This document shows, one piece after another, positions 6,754-15,027 of a DNA stretch of 16,806 nucleotides (position 1 is its first letter; each line of letters begins with the position of its first letter). The position numbers and the translations under genes were made by a program. This stretch comes from Oscillibacter sp. (GTDB taxonomy: Bacteria > Bacillota > Clostridia > Oscillospirales > Oscillospiraceae). The notes under the pieces are model-generated. The model was not told where the DNA came from. It did not search any database and was given only the letters and a program-made list of their open reading frames with translations. Where the stretch lies: positions 1 through 16,806 of the forward strand of contig JAHHSB010000012.1 in NCBI GenBank assembly GCA_020025415.1, given 5' to 3'.

Positions 6754-9453
6754 TCAGCGCAGAACGGCATTGCACTCGGATTTGAGAAGATCCAGGATGT
6801 TTTTCACATCCGCATCCGCTTCTTCGGAGGTGAGGCTGCGGTCGTCAGCCCGCAGGGTCAGATTGAACGCCACGCTCTTGTGCCCCTCGGGGATGCCAGG
6901 GCCGGTATAGATGTCGAACAGGGTCGCTTCTTTGAGCAGGCCCTTGGCACCTCTGCGGATGCACGCTTCCAGTGCGCCCACCGTCACGGAGCTGTCGCAT
7001 ACCAGGGCAATGTCCCGGGTGACTGCGGGGAAGCGGGGCAGGGGCTGATAGACGGGCTCTGTGCCCCGGGAGGCGTACATTGCCTCAAAGCTCAGTTCGG
7101 CGGCGTAGAGCTCACCGTCCACGTCATAATTGGCGGCCACATGGGGGTGGATCTGGCCCATCACGCCCAGCAGGGTCTCACCGCTGTATACCTTGGCGCA
7201 GCGGCCGGGATGGTAGGAGGGGTTGCCCTTCTCCGCCTCAAAGCGCAGCTGGGGGATCCGCAGGCCATCCAGCACGGTCTCCACCGCGCCCTTGAGAGCG
7301 AAGAAGTCCATGTCCGCGCCATAGGCGCCCAGAGATAGGACTTTGGGCTCGTTGGCCATGCCGGAGCCGTCGTTTTTGGGGAAATATGTCCGGCCCAGCT
7401 CATAAAGCTTGGCGGACTTGTTGCGGAAATGGTAATTCCGGGAGAGAATCTCCAGCATGGAGGGGAGGATGGTAGTGCGCATGATGGAAGTGTCCTCACC
7501 CAGGGGGTTGAGAATGCGCATGGAGCTGCGCAGGGGGGAGTCCGCGGGCAGATCGATCTTATCATGATAGGAGGGGCTGATGAACGAGTAGGTGATGATC
7601 TCGTGGTAGCCTGCGCCGCGGCACAGGGCGCCCAGGGCGTTCTCTGCCTTCTGCACGGGGGAATAGCCCCGGCGGTTGTCCATACCGGAGGAAAGGGTTT
7701 CGGGGATATTGTTGTAGCCGTAGAACCGGGCTACCTCCTCGGCGATGTCGGAGTAATGCTCCACGTCACCTCGCCAGGAGGGGACCACGATGGTATCCCC
7801 GTCCAGCTCGAAGCCCAGGGTCAGCAGGATCCGGCGCATCTCCTCCTCGGATACGTCGGTGCCCAGCAGGGCGTTGACCTTTTCCGGCTCCAGCTTTACG
7901 GTGGTGGGGTTGGCATCCTTGGCGATCACGTCGATCACGCCGTCCACCACTTCGCCGGCACCCAGCAGCTCCACCAGCTCGCAGGCCCGCTGCACGGCTT
8001 TCATGGTGTTCATGGGGTCCAGACCCTTTTCATAGCGGGCGGAGGCATCGGTGCGCATATTCAGGGCAGTGGCGGTGCGGCGGATGGAGGCACCGTTGAA
8101 ATTGGCGGACTCAAAGAGCACCATGGCCGTGTCGCCCACGATCTCGGAGTTGGCGCCGCCCATGACGCCGGCCACGCCCACGGGCTTGTGGATGTCGCAG
8201 ATGCACAGCATATTGGGGGTCAGCTTCCGGACGTTGCCGTCCAGCGTTTCAATGGTCTCTCCCTCCCGGGCAGTGCGGACGACGATCTGTTCGCCATCCA
8301 CGCAGGAGAAGTCAAAGGCGTGCATGGGCTGGCCATATTCCAGCATGACGTAGTTGGTGATGTCCACGATATTGTTGACGGGCCGCACGCCGGAGTTGCG
8401 CAGCCGCTCCCGCATCCAGGCCGGGGAGGGCTGGATCTTCACGTTCTTCACCATCCGAGCGGTGTAGCGGGGGCACAGATCGGGGTCTTCGATCTCGATG
8501 TCCACCAGCTCGCCGATGAAGCCGCCGCAGCCCTGGATCTCCGGGGTGTGGAGCTTGAGGGGGGTGTGGAAGGTGGCCGCAGCCTCCCGGGCCAGGCCGA
8601 TGACGCTCAGGCAGTCGGGGCGGTTGGGCGTGATCTCGAATTCCACCACATGGTCGTCAGCGCCGATGACGGTAGATATGTCAGCCCCGGGCTGCACGCC
8701 CTCTTCCGAGAGTACCCAGATACCGTCGGTGATGCAATGGGGGAACTCCTTCTGGTCGGCGTGGAGATCGGCAAGGGTACAGATGGCCCTTTCCTGGGTA
8801 TTGTAGGCCGCCAGATCCCCTTCGTGGAGGTTGGAGCAGGGGCTCTCCAGGGAGGCGGTATTACCGCCGCCCAGGTCCAGCCCCACCTGATACAGGCCAT
8901 AGGAGACGGTGGAGACCGTCAGCACCTTGCCGGCCACCACGGGGCCGCAGATCTTGTGGCCGGGCTGCACATCGGCAGGGATAGAGGGCTTCTGGGGATC
9001 CAGAGGCTTGTAGTCGTTCAGCAGCGCGGCGGGGGTGATGGCGGCGTAGGGATAGTCGTGCTCGACAGTCAGGCCCAGCTCTTTCAAAGAGCAGAGCATA
9101 CCGTTGGACAGCACGCCCCGGAGCTTGCCCTTTTCAATCTTCTTGCCGCCGGGCAGCAGGGAATTGTGCTTGGCCACGGGGACCAGATCCCCCACGTGGA
9201 TGTTCCAGGCGCCGGTGACGATCTGGACAGGCTCTGCCTCGCCCACGTCCAGCTGGCAGATCCACATATGATCGGAGTCGGGGTGGCGCTCCATCGTGAC
9301 GATACGGCCGGCCACCACGTTTTTCAAAGAATCGCTCAGGACTTCGGTCACTTCCACTTTGGAGCCGGAGAGGGTCATGGCCTCAGCAAACTCCCGGTCG
9401 CTCACGGGACCGATATCAACAAATTCAGTCAACCATTTTCTGGATAATTTCAT
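6754..9453 (-). CDS. pheT: Phenylalanine-tRNA ligase beta subunit, with an extra OB-like domain
   Basis: PheT forms the alpha2-beta2 enzyme with PheS that charges tRNA-Phe; the beta chain binds tRNA and edits Tyr-tRNA-Phe. Visible parts are the N-terminal segment (1-40), the EMAP-type tRNA-binding OB domain (about 41-135, ending GMLCSLKELGL), the B3/4 editing region (about 325-495), B5 (about 515-582, VPSWRGDVEHYSDIAEEVARFYGY), the catalytic-like core, and the C-terminal anticodon-binding FDX-ACB domain (804-899). At 899 residues it is about 100 longer than the usual 790-810. The excess lies at about 138-240, inside the loop that in relatives runs straight from HDYPYA to IxDGI. The insert contains VVAGKVLTV and DLGGG...SNLHEGDL, resembling residues 46-90 of the same protein. 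ATG at 9453 follows AGGAGG that overlaps the pheS stop, with a 14-base gap, so translation is coupled. Confidence 0.97.
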   Translation of the reverse strand: MKLSRKWLTEFVDIGPVSDREFAEAMTLSGSKVEVTEVLSDSLKNVVAGRIVTMERHPDSDHMWICQLDVGEAEPVQIVTGAWNIHVGDLVPVAKHNSLLPGGKKIEKGKLRGVLSNGMLCSLKELGLTVEHDYPYAAITPAALLNDYKPLDPQKPSIPADVQPGHKICGPVVAGKVLTVSTVSYGLYQVGLDLGGGNTASLESPCSNLHEGDLAAYNTQERAICTLADLHADQKEFPHCITDGIWVLSEEGVQPGADISTVIGADDHVVEFEITPNRPDCLSVIGLAREAAATFHTPLKLHTPEIQGCGGFIGELVDIEIEDPDLCPRYTARMVKNVKIQPSPAWMRERLRNSGVRPVNNIVDITNYVMLEYGQPMHAFDFSCVDGEQIVVRTAREGETIETLDGNVRKLTPNMLCICDIHKPVGVAGVMGGANSEIVGDTAMVLFESANFNGASIRRTATALNMRTDASARYEKGLDPMNTMKAVQRACELVELLGAGEVVDGVIDVIAKDANPTTVKLEPEKVNALLGTDVSEEEMRRILLTLGFELDGDTIVVPSWRGDVEHYSDIAEEVARFYGYNNIPETLSSGMDNRRGYSPVQKAENALGALCRGAGYHEIITYSFISPSYHDKIDLPADSPLRSSMRILNPLGEDTSIMRTTILPSMLEILSRNYHFRNKSAKLYELGRTYFPKNDGSGMANEPKVLSLGAYGADMDFFALKGAVETVLDGLRIPQLRFEAEKGNPSYHPGRCAKVYSGETLLGVMGQIHPHVAANYDVDGELYAAELSFEAMYASRGTEPVYQPLPRFPAVTRDIALVCDSSVTVGALEACIRRGAKGLLKEATLFDIYTGPGIPEGHKSVAFNLTLRADDRSLTSEEADADVKNILDLLKSECNAVLR

Positions 9454-9467
9454 GTGTTTGCCCTCCT

Positions 9468-10493
9468 TCAGAACTGCTCCAGGAAGCGGATGTCGTTTTC
9501 AAAGATCAACCGCAGGTCGCTGATCTTGAACCGGCCCATGGCCAGACGCTCCAGGCCGAAACCGAACGCAAAGCCGGAGTATACATCCGGGTCCACGCCG
9601 CAGCCCCGCAGCACCTTGGGGTGCACCATGCCGGCGCCCAGGGCTTCGATCCAGCCCTCACCCTTGCAGGTGGGGCAGCCCTTGCCGCCGCACTTGTGGC
9701 ACTGGATATCCACCTCGCAGCTGGGCTCGGTGAAGGGGAAGTGGTGGGGACGGAAGCGGGTCTTGGTCTCGGGACCGTAGATCTCCCGAATAACGGCATT
9801 CAGCGTGCCTTTGAGATCCGCCATGGTGATGCCCTTGTCCACCACCAGACCTTCGATCTGATGAAACATGGGAGAGTGGGTGGCATCCACCTCGTCCTTG
9901 CGGTACACCCGGCCCGGGGAGATCATGCGGATGGGCACGCCGTGCTCCTCCATAGCCCGGATCTGCATGGGAGAGGTCTGGGTGCGCAGCAGGATCCGGG
10001 AATCCTCGGTCAGATAAAAGGTGTCCGTCCACTCCCGGGCAGGGTGATCGTCGGGGGTGTTGAGCTTGGTGAAGTTATAGTCGGCCTGCTCCACCTCCGG
10101 ACCGTCGAAGATCTCAAAGCCCATGTTCAGGAAGATCTCCTTGAATTCATCCAGGGCGGTGTACATGGGGTGCTTGTGGCCCAGGGCCACCTTTTTGCCG
10201 GGGATGGTCACATCCACCGTCTCCGCGGCCAGCTTCTCATCCATGGCCTTGGCGTCCAGGGCGGCGGACTGGGACTCCAGCGCCGCTTCCAGCTCGGCGC
10301 GGACCTGGTTGGCCAGCTGACCCATCATGGGGCGCTCTTCGGGGGAGAGCTTGCCCATCTGCTTGAGTAGGGCGGTCAGCTCGCCCTTTTTGCCCAGATA
10401 GCGGACCCGCAGGCCTTCCAGTTCTGCGGCGCTTTCGGTGGCGGTAATGGCCGCCAGCGCTCTTTTTTGAATAACTTCCAGTTGTTCTTTCAT
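9468..10493 (-). CDS. pheS: Phenylalanine-tRNA ligase alpha subunit
   Basis: PheS carries the class II synthetase active site that makes Phe-AMP and transfers Phe to tRNA-Phe. The 341-residue length is typical. An N-terminal coiled-coil tRNA-binding arm (about 1-90, including YLGKKGELTALLKQM) precedes the catalytic domain, with motif 2 region TSPMQIRAM...RVYRKDEVDATHSPMFHQ, a four-cysteine cluster CHKCGGKGCPTC and motif 3 FGFGLERLAM. The open frame extends to 10634, but that part overlaps the T-box terminator. The real start is ATG at 10493, with AAAAGGAG and a 7-base spacer, where the family sequence begins (MKEQLEVIQKRAL). It is the first gene of the pheS-pheT operon and is controlled by the upstream T-box leader. 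Confidence 0.97.
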   Translation of the reverse strand: MKEQLEVIQKRALAAITATESAAELEGLRVRYLGKKGELTALLKQMGKLSPEERPMMGQLANQVRAELEAALESQSAALDAKAMDEKLAAETVDVTIPGKKVALGHKHPMYTALDEFKEIFLNMGFEIFDGPEVEQADYNFTKLNTPDDHPAREWTDTFYLTEDSRILLRTQTSPMQIRAMEEHGVPIRMISPGRVYRKDEVDATHSPMFHQIEGLVVDKGITMADLKGTLNAVIREIYGPETKTRFRPHHFPFTEPSCEVDIQCHKCGGKGCPTCKGEGWIEALGAGMVHPKVLRGCGVDPDVYSGFAFGFGLERLAMGRFKISDLRLIFENDIRFLEQF

Positions 10494-10552
10494 ATGCAGA
10501 CTCCTTTTCGGATTGAAAATGACAGGGTGGAGCAAAGGCGGCCCCCGGATGT

Positions 10553-10590
10553 AAAAAAGCCTTTCGTCCCAAAGCTGGGACGAAAGGCTT
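10553..10590 (-). terminator. T-box leader terminator hairpin upstream of pheS
   Basis: A perfect 15-base-pair stem (10557-10571 with 10576-10590; arm AAGCCTTTCGTCCCA on the minus strand) with a 4-base loop is followed on the minus strand by a T run (10553-10558). It lies immediately after the T-box sequence and 60 bases before the pheS start, as expected for the terminator formed when tRNA-Phe is charged. Confidence 0.95.
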
Positions 10591-10785
10591 GCTTCCGCGG
10601 TACCACCCAAATTCGCGCGGAGAGCCGCGCGCACTTGTGCCCTTGTAACGGTGGACGGCCGGCCATGTCTCCATGGCGGCTCCCGGGCGAACCAAACCGG
10701 ACGCCCGCAGTCTGGCTTGCAGCCGGTGACCAGACCTCTCTTGGCGGTGTTGCTCGGTTATTTTCCCGTTCAATGCCGATATCAA
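10553..10785 (-). promoter_or_regulatory. T-box riboswitch (tRNA-Phe responsive) for pheST
   Basis: The conserved T-box GGGTGGTACCGCGGAAGC is present on the minus strand (10591-10608), directly before the terminator. Uncharged tRNA-Phe is expected to pair with the T-box bulge and a specifier codon in Stem I, favouring the antiterminator and pheS expression. A distal Stem I helix GTCTGG/CCAGAC is visible (10730-10735 with 10710-10715). A UUC (Phe) triplet lies at 10689-10691 on the 3' side of an internal loop closed by CGGG/CCCG and CCG/CGG pairs, which fits the specifier. That fold is hand-drawn, so the specifier assignment is tentative, while the T-box itself is certain. The 5' limit is inferred from the promoter. 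Confidence 0.93.
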
Positions 10786-10791
10786 ATATTA

Positions 10792-10820
10792 CTTATATCA
10801 CAGCAAAATGGGAAATGCAA
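10792..10820 (-). promoter_or_regulatory. Promoter of the pheST operon
   Basis: On the minus strand TTGCAT (10815-10820) and TATAAG (10792-10797) are separated by 17 bases. The expected start near 10785 fits the beginning of the T-box Stem I region. It lies 42 bases beyond the stop of the deacetylase gene on the same strand, with no terminator seen between them. Confidence 0.75.
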
Positions 10821-10861
10821 GAGAAAAAATGGCGAATTTGGGCGTTTGGCGGTGGATAGGG

Positions 10862-12532
10862 TTACAGATAGGCGCTGGGAGGCTTTTTCATGGTGGCGGT
10901 GTAGCGGGGCAGCTTCCGCAGGCCGCCGGAAAGGTCGGCCATTCCCCGGCTGGTGATTACCGTGACGGGGAAGAGGCTCTCGATCAGGGCCTGGGCGTCA
11001 GGCTCTTCCACACCGAAGGGATAGGCAAAGAAGGTCACGGGGCAGCCCAGCTCTTCTTCGATCCGGTCCCGGCTCTTCTGGATATCGTCCAGTACCCGGA
11101 CCCGGAAGTCCATGTCCGGCTCACCGGGCTTGCGTTCAATGCCGTTGGTGCCTCCGGGGGTAAAGCTGCCGGCCCGGACGTCCAGATTATGCAGCTGGTA
11201 GGTATGGGAGCCGATTTCCACCAGACCGGAGTCCTGCATCTCCCGGCACATATCCCAGCTGAGGAAATTGGAGGCCGCCACATCCTGCATCTTAACGATA
11301 ACAGAGATCACCGCCTTGGCCTGGTACTTTTTCAAAAGGGGATAGAGCAGCTCGTAATTGCTGCGGTAACCGTCGTCAAAGGTGAGCAGCACGGGCTTTT
11401 CCGGCAGCGGCTTACCTGCAGCCAGCTCCTGGGGCAGGACGGTGGTATAGCCCTGGTCCTGGAGCCACTTCAGATCCTTTTCCAGGCGGCTGACGGTGAT
11501 GGTCATGTCGTTGCACTCCTCCCCGTCTGGCAGCACGTGGTGGTACATTAAGATAGGAATGGTCTGATCGTAAGTGATGTTGGAAGGCTTTTGGGGCTGT
11601 GATGCTCCGCCGGCGCTTTCGCAGTAGCGCCGCAGCGTCTGCAACACGGACTCTTCCGCCCCGGAGGGGATAAACTCCCGCAGCGCTGCAGCCACATCCA
11701 CGGAATTTCGGGCAATGGCGCTGCCCAACTTGTCCAGCACTGCCTGCTGCCAGCTGGGATAAAGGCTGGAAAGAGCGGAGATCACCGAGCCCGGACGCTG
11801 GGCGCAGCGGTTGAGCAGCTCATCCGTCGGCAGGGGAGACTGGCCGCTATGGACCAGATAGCAGCAAAGAGCCCAGTCGGAAAGGGAGCGGTAAGTTTCC
11901 TGGCTCAGGACGATCTGGCTGTCAAAGGAAAAGACCGTGTCGGCCTCCAGATTCAGTCCGTCGCTGGGGCAGAAGTTGGTAAAACGCCAGCCGTTTTTTG
12001 TTTTTTCGTAATCCAGCTGGTACTGAGAGTAGCCGATGACCGCCGGGGAATCAGACGAAGGGGAAGATTCCTCCGCCAGGGAGGCCACGGAGTCGGCCCA
12101 GAAGGTAAGGGTCAGCTTCCAGTGGTTGGGGTCGATCAGCTCCACAGCCTTCTGGGTGTCCAGCAGATAGGGGCAGCCTTCCCGCTCCCCGCCTGCGGTG
12201 TAGAGGGCACCGTCAAATTCCTGATATTGATGTTCCGCCCCGGAGAGCAGCTCCTGGGACAGCTGCTCGGAGAAGGTGCCATTGACCACATTTTTCAAAG
12301 CAGAGAGCGTGTGGGTCCGCTGGTCGCTGACTCGGTAGTAGGTCCGGCCCTGGCTGTGCTGGGTGTCGTCCAGATCATAGGGCAGCGAAGCTCGGTCAAA
12401 CCAGTCATAGACCTCTGCGGCGGAATCGTAGGCAGAAAGGACATCTTCCGGGGTGGGGGCATAGCTGCCCGACAGCCCGCAGCCGGAGAGCAGGAGGGAA
12501 AGTGCGAAAAACAGCAAAAGCAGTCGTCTCAT
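10862..12532 (-). CDS. Lipoprotein polysaccharide deacetylase (PgaB/IcaB-type CE4)
   Basis: The 556-residue protein starts with a lipoprotein signal (MRRLLLLFFALSLLLSGCG, lipobox LSGC, Cys18), so it should be anchored outside the membrane after Lgt modification. Residues about 25-310 form a region I do not recognise. Residues about 322-556 form a carbohydrate-esterase-4 (NodB) domain: PILMYHHV entry, TFDDGY (Asp386/Asp387), GSHTYQLH (His443 and His448) and FFAYPFG (501-507). The five-residue spacing of the two histidines matches PgaB/IcaB-type N-acetylglucosamine-polymer deacetylases rather than the usual HxxxH of peptidoglycan deacetylases. The exact polysaccharide substrate is unknown, and no polysaccharide synthase gene lies nearby. 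ATG at 12532 follows AAAGGA with a 10-base spacer. It is transcribed divergently from nnr and is probably monocistronic. Confidence 0.9.
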   Translation of the reverse strand: MRRLLLLFFALSLLLSGCGLSGSYAPTPEDVLSAYDSAAEVYDWFDRASLPYDLDDTQHSQGRTYYRVSDQRTHTLSALKNVVNGTFSEQLSQELLSGAEHQYQEFDGALYTAGGEREGCPYLLDTQKAVELIDPNHWKLTLTFWADSVASLAEESSPSSDSPAVIGYSQYQLDYEKTKNGWRFTNFCPSDGLNLEADTVFSFDSQIVLSQETYRSLSDWALCCYLVHSGQSPLPTDELLNRCAQRPGSVISALSSLYPSWQQAVLDKLGSAIARNSVDVAAALREFIPSGAEESVLQTLRRYCESAGGASQPQKPSNITYDQTIPILMYHHVLPDGEECNDMTITVSRLEKDLKWLQDQGYTTVLPQELAAGKPLPEKPVLLTFDDGYRSNYELLYPLLKKYQAKAVISVIVKMQDVAASNFLSWDMCREMQDSGLVEIGSHTYQLHNLDVRAGSFTPGGTNGIERKPGEPDMDFRVRVLDDIQKSRDRIEEELGCPVTFFAYPFGVEEPDAQALIESLFPVTVITSRGMADLSGGLRKLPRYTATMKKPPSAYL

Positions 12533-12585
12533 AAGCAGAAAATCCTTTCATGCATTTTGGGCATGATGGACCATGCCTAAGTAGT

Positions 12586-12591
12586 ATTATA
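12586..12591 (-). promoter_or_regulatory. Possible -10 box for the deacetylase gene
   Basis: A perfect TATAAT lies on the minus strand at 12586-12591, 54 bases before the ATG. No convincing -35 is found at 16-18 bases (the 17-base position reads ATTTCT), so activator dependence or a weak promoter is possible. A small GGCATG/CATGCC hairpin (12560-12577) would be in the leader. Confidence 0.5.
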
Positions 12592-12661
12592 AGCAAATAA
12601 ACACCGTAAGAAATAACAAATTCATGACAAAACCATCCGGGGCTGCCAGCGGAAGAAAAGA

Positions 12662-12690
12662 TTGCAATCAGACCGCCAACCTCTTATAAT
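12662..12690 (+). promoter_or_regulatory. Sigma-A-type promoter of the nnr-lipoprotein-alr-mazF cluster
   Basis: TTGCAA (12662-12667) and a perfect TATAAT (12685-12690) are separated by 17 bases. The expected start is near 12697, about 50 bases before the nnr ATG. No other clear plus-strand promoter is seen before alr or mazF. Confidence 0.82.
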
Positions 12691-12746
12691 AGGGTTTATA
12701 AAATCGTGAAATTAATGCATCCGGAAATGGAACGGGAGGCGGAATC

Positions 12747-14300
12747 ATGAAGCTGGCTACGGCTGCGCAGATGCAGGAGTTGGATCGCCGGGCGATTGAA
12801 GAGCGGGGCATCCCCTCTGTGAAATTGATGGAACGGGCGGCGGAGGGCGTTTGCGCCGGCGCGCTGGAGCTGCTGGGCGGCCGGGATCCCGGGAAGTTCC
12901 GGGCGGCAGTTTTCTGCGGCAGCGGGAATAACGGCGGCGACGGACTGGCAACGGCGCGGCTGCTGTTTTTGGCAGGGGTCCGGGTCCGGGCATTTCTGGT
13001 GGGCAGCTATGACAAGCTGACGCTGGACGCCCAGGAGATGACCCGCCGACTGAGCGAGTGCGGCGTGGAGCTGGAGATCTTTGAACCGGAAAATGAGGAG
13101 CAGGAGAGCTGGGTGCTGGGCTGTCACGTCCTGGTGGACGCAATCTTCGGCATTGGCCTTTCCCGGGAAATCGCGCCGGAGTCCCGGTATGCCGCGGCCA
13201 TCGCCCTGATCAACCGATCCCCCGCCAAAGTGGTGGCGGCGGATATCGCCAGCGGGGTGGACGCCAACACCGGCTGCGTTCTTGGCTGTGGGGTAAAGGC
13301 TGACAAGACTGTGACCTTTACACTTCCAAAGATCGGGAATTTGACGGCGGAGGGCAGTGTCTGCGCCGGCGCCGTCACCGTGGAGGACATCGGGATCCCC
13401 CGGGATCTGGTGCGGGAGCTGCGCTGCCCGGTTCAAAGCGTGGACCGGGAGACAGTGCGGGCCATGCTGCCAGCCCGCAAGGCCGACGGCCATAAAGGGG
13501 ACTTCGGCAAGCTGCTGATCGTGGGCGGCGCCGTGGGTTATACCGGTGCGCCGTATCTGACGGCATCGGCGGCGCTGCGCTCCGGCTGCGGGCTGGTGTA
13601 CCTGGGCGTGCCGGAGAAGATCTGGGCGGTGGAGGCCCAGAAGTGCACGGCGGCCATGCCCTTCCCTCTGCCTGACGGCAAGGACGGCAGGCTGCGGGAA
13701 GCGGCGCTGGACGGGATCCTGGAGCGCCTGGAGAGCTGCGACGTGCTGGCACTGGGGCCCGGTTTAGGTCGGAGTAAGCAGCTCACGAGCCTGGTCTGCC
13801 AGCTGCTGCGCAGAACGAAAAAACCGGTGATTTTGGACGCCGATGGCATCAATGCCCTGGAGGGACATATAGATATTTTGAAGGCCAGACGGGGGAGAAC
13901 CACCATCCTGACTCCCCACGATGGGGAGTTTGCCCGCCTGAGCGGCCGACCTGTGGGCCGGGACCGGATCGTTGCGGCCCAGGACTTTGCGAGGGACTGC
14001 GGCTGCGTGCTGGTGCTCAAGGGGCACCGCACCATCACCGCACTGCCGCAGGGGAACCTGCTGGTCAACACCACCGGCAATTCCGGCATGGCCAAAGGCG
14101 GCAGCGGAGACGTGCTGACAGGCATTCTGGCTGCGCTGGTGTGCCAGGGGGCCACCCCGGCTCAGGCTGCGGCCTGCGGCGTGTGGCTCCACGGCCGGGC
14201 GGGGGATCTGGCCGCCGCCCGCCTGACGGAATATGGCATGACGCCGCCGGACCTGGTGGAGGCCCTTCCTCGGGCCTTTCGGGAGATCACAGGGCGCTGA
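12747..14300 (+). CDS. nnr: Bifunctional NAD(P)H-hydrate epimerase / ADP-dependent NAD(P)H-hydrate dehydratase
   Basis: Nnr repairs damaged NADH and NADPH hydrates: the N-terminal YjeF_N domain epimerises the R and S forms, and the C-terminal ribokinase-like domain dehydrates the S form using ADP. The 517-residue product has the epimerase motif GSGNNGGDGL (58-67). Its dehydratase domain from about 230 has HKGDFGKLLIVGGA, ALGPGLGRS, ILDADGINAL, LTPHDGEFARL and GMAKGGSGDVLTG, with Asp455 in GGSGD. The length is that of the normal fused enzyme. ATG at 12747 follows GGGAGGCGG (12734-12742), close to the start. It leads a co-directional cluster whose later genes match the Bacillus ydcC-alr-ndoA region, where nnr-type or acpS genes are common neighbours. 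Confidence 0.96.
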   Translation: MKLATAAQMQELDRRAIEERGIPSVKLMERAAEGVCAGALELLGGRDPGKFRAAVFCGSGNNGGDGLATARLLFLAGVRVRAFLVGSYDKLTLDAQEMTRRLSECGVELEIFEPENEEQESWVLGCHVLVDAIFGIGLSREIAPESRYAAAIALINRSPAKVVAADIASGVDANTGCVLGCGVKADKTVTFTLPKIGNLTAEGSVCAGAVTVEDIGIPRDLVRELRCPVQSVDRETVRAMLPARKADGHKGDFGKLLIVGGAVGYTGAPYLTASAALRSGCGLVYLGVPEKIWAVEAQKCTAAMPFPLPDGKDGRLREAALDGILERLESCDVLALGPGLGRSKQLTSLVCQLLRRTKKPVILDADGINALEGHIDILKARRGRTTILTPHDGEFARLSGRPVGRDRIVAAQDFARDCGCVLVLKGHRTITALPQGNLLVNTTGNSGMAKGGSGDVLTGILAALVCQGATPAQAAACGVWLHGRAGDLAAARLTEYGMTPPDLVEALPRAFREITGR

Positions 14301-14333
14301 CCGGCCGCTGCCGGCAGCCGCCGGAAAGAAAGG

Positions 14334-14942
14334 ATGAAGAGCGTGGTGCGCAGATGGCTTTGCGTACCAATGATAACCGTCTGCCTGCTGCTGGGCGGCT
14401 GCGGAGCAAAGTCCGGGACAGATCAAAGCGCCGCCGAGGCGGCACGGGAGCCCTATCAGACGATGGAGGGCTGCACCATGGAGGCGGAAGTTAGCTGCGG
14501 AGATGCTGACAATGAGTATTCCTTCACACTTTCCTGCACCTATGTGCCGGAGGGAGAATGCACCGTGGAGGTGTTGGCGCCGGAGGCATCTGCGGGTATC
14601 CGGGCCCGGATCTCGGGAAAAGACCTGACGCTGGAATACGAGGATACTTGCCTGCCCGCCGGGACCCTGAGTTCGGAGGAGGTCTCTCCGGCTAGCAGTC
14701 TGGTCCGGCTGATGGATGCCCTGCGGGAGGGCTGGCTGCTGGAACAGAACCAGGAAAAGATTGACGATGTGCCCTGTTTGCGGCTGAGTCTGGATCAAAC
14801 GGGAGATCAAGGGGGCAAGATCGTCTCCACCCTCTGGCTGAGGGAGGAGGATGGCCTGCCTGAGCGGGGAGAAATTCAGGTGGATGGCGAGATAATTTTG
14901 CAAGTGAGGTTTACGAAATTCACATTTGATGATATACTTTAA
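14334..14942 (+). CDS. Predicted lipoprotein, LolA/YdcC-like, in the ydcC position
   Basis: The 202-residue product has a lipoprotein signal (basic MKSVVRR, hydrophobic core, lipobox LGGC with Cys23). The mature part alternates short beta-like strands (MEAEVSCGDADNEYSFTLSC, CTVEVLAPE, ARISGKDLTLEYE, STLWLREEDGLPERGEIQVDG, VRFTKFTFDDI). This resembles LolA/LppX-like folds, as does Bacillus YdcC, a lipoprotein needed for sporulation that sits just before alr. The family link comes from gene order and pattern, not a clear motif, and the protein is much shorter than YdcC. The start is uncertain: ATG at 14334 has GGAAAG five bases upstream, while GTG at 14343, in frame, has AAAGGA with an 8-base spacer. 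Both keep the whole signal. Confidence 0.75.
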   Translation: MKSVVRRWLCVPMITVCLLLGGCGAKSGTDQSAAEAAREPYQTMEGCTMEAEVSCGDADNEYSFTLSCTYVPEGECTVEVLAPEASAGIRARISGKDLTLEYEDTCLPAGTLSSEEVSPASSLVRLMDALREGWLLEQNQEKIDDVPCLRLSLDQTGDQGGKIVSTLWLREEDGLPERGEIQVDGEIILQVRFTKFTFDDIL

Positions 14943-15027
14943 AACTCCCGGTCATTGAATTCGGACCTGGCAGGATCTGCTGCCGGGACCTTAGCTGTAC
15001 AAGGGGAGAGGGAGGCCGAAAGCCGGC

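Noticed and set aside
7429..9447. Long plus-strand open frame (672 codons) antisense to pheT
   Set aside because: It is a shadow of the GC-rich pheT codons: composition rich in G, H and V with no domain pattern. The sense frame is a clear phenylalanyl-tRNA synthetase.
9494..10634. Longer pheS with start at 10634
   Set aside because: The extra 47 codons would be translated from the T-box and terminator, and the family sequence and ribosome-binding site place the start at 10493.
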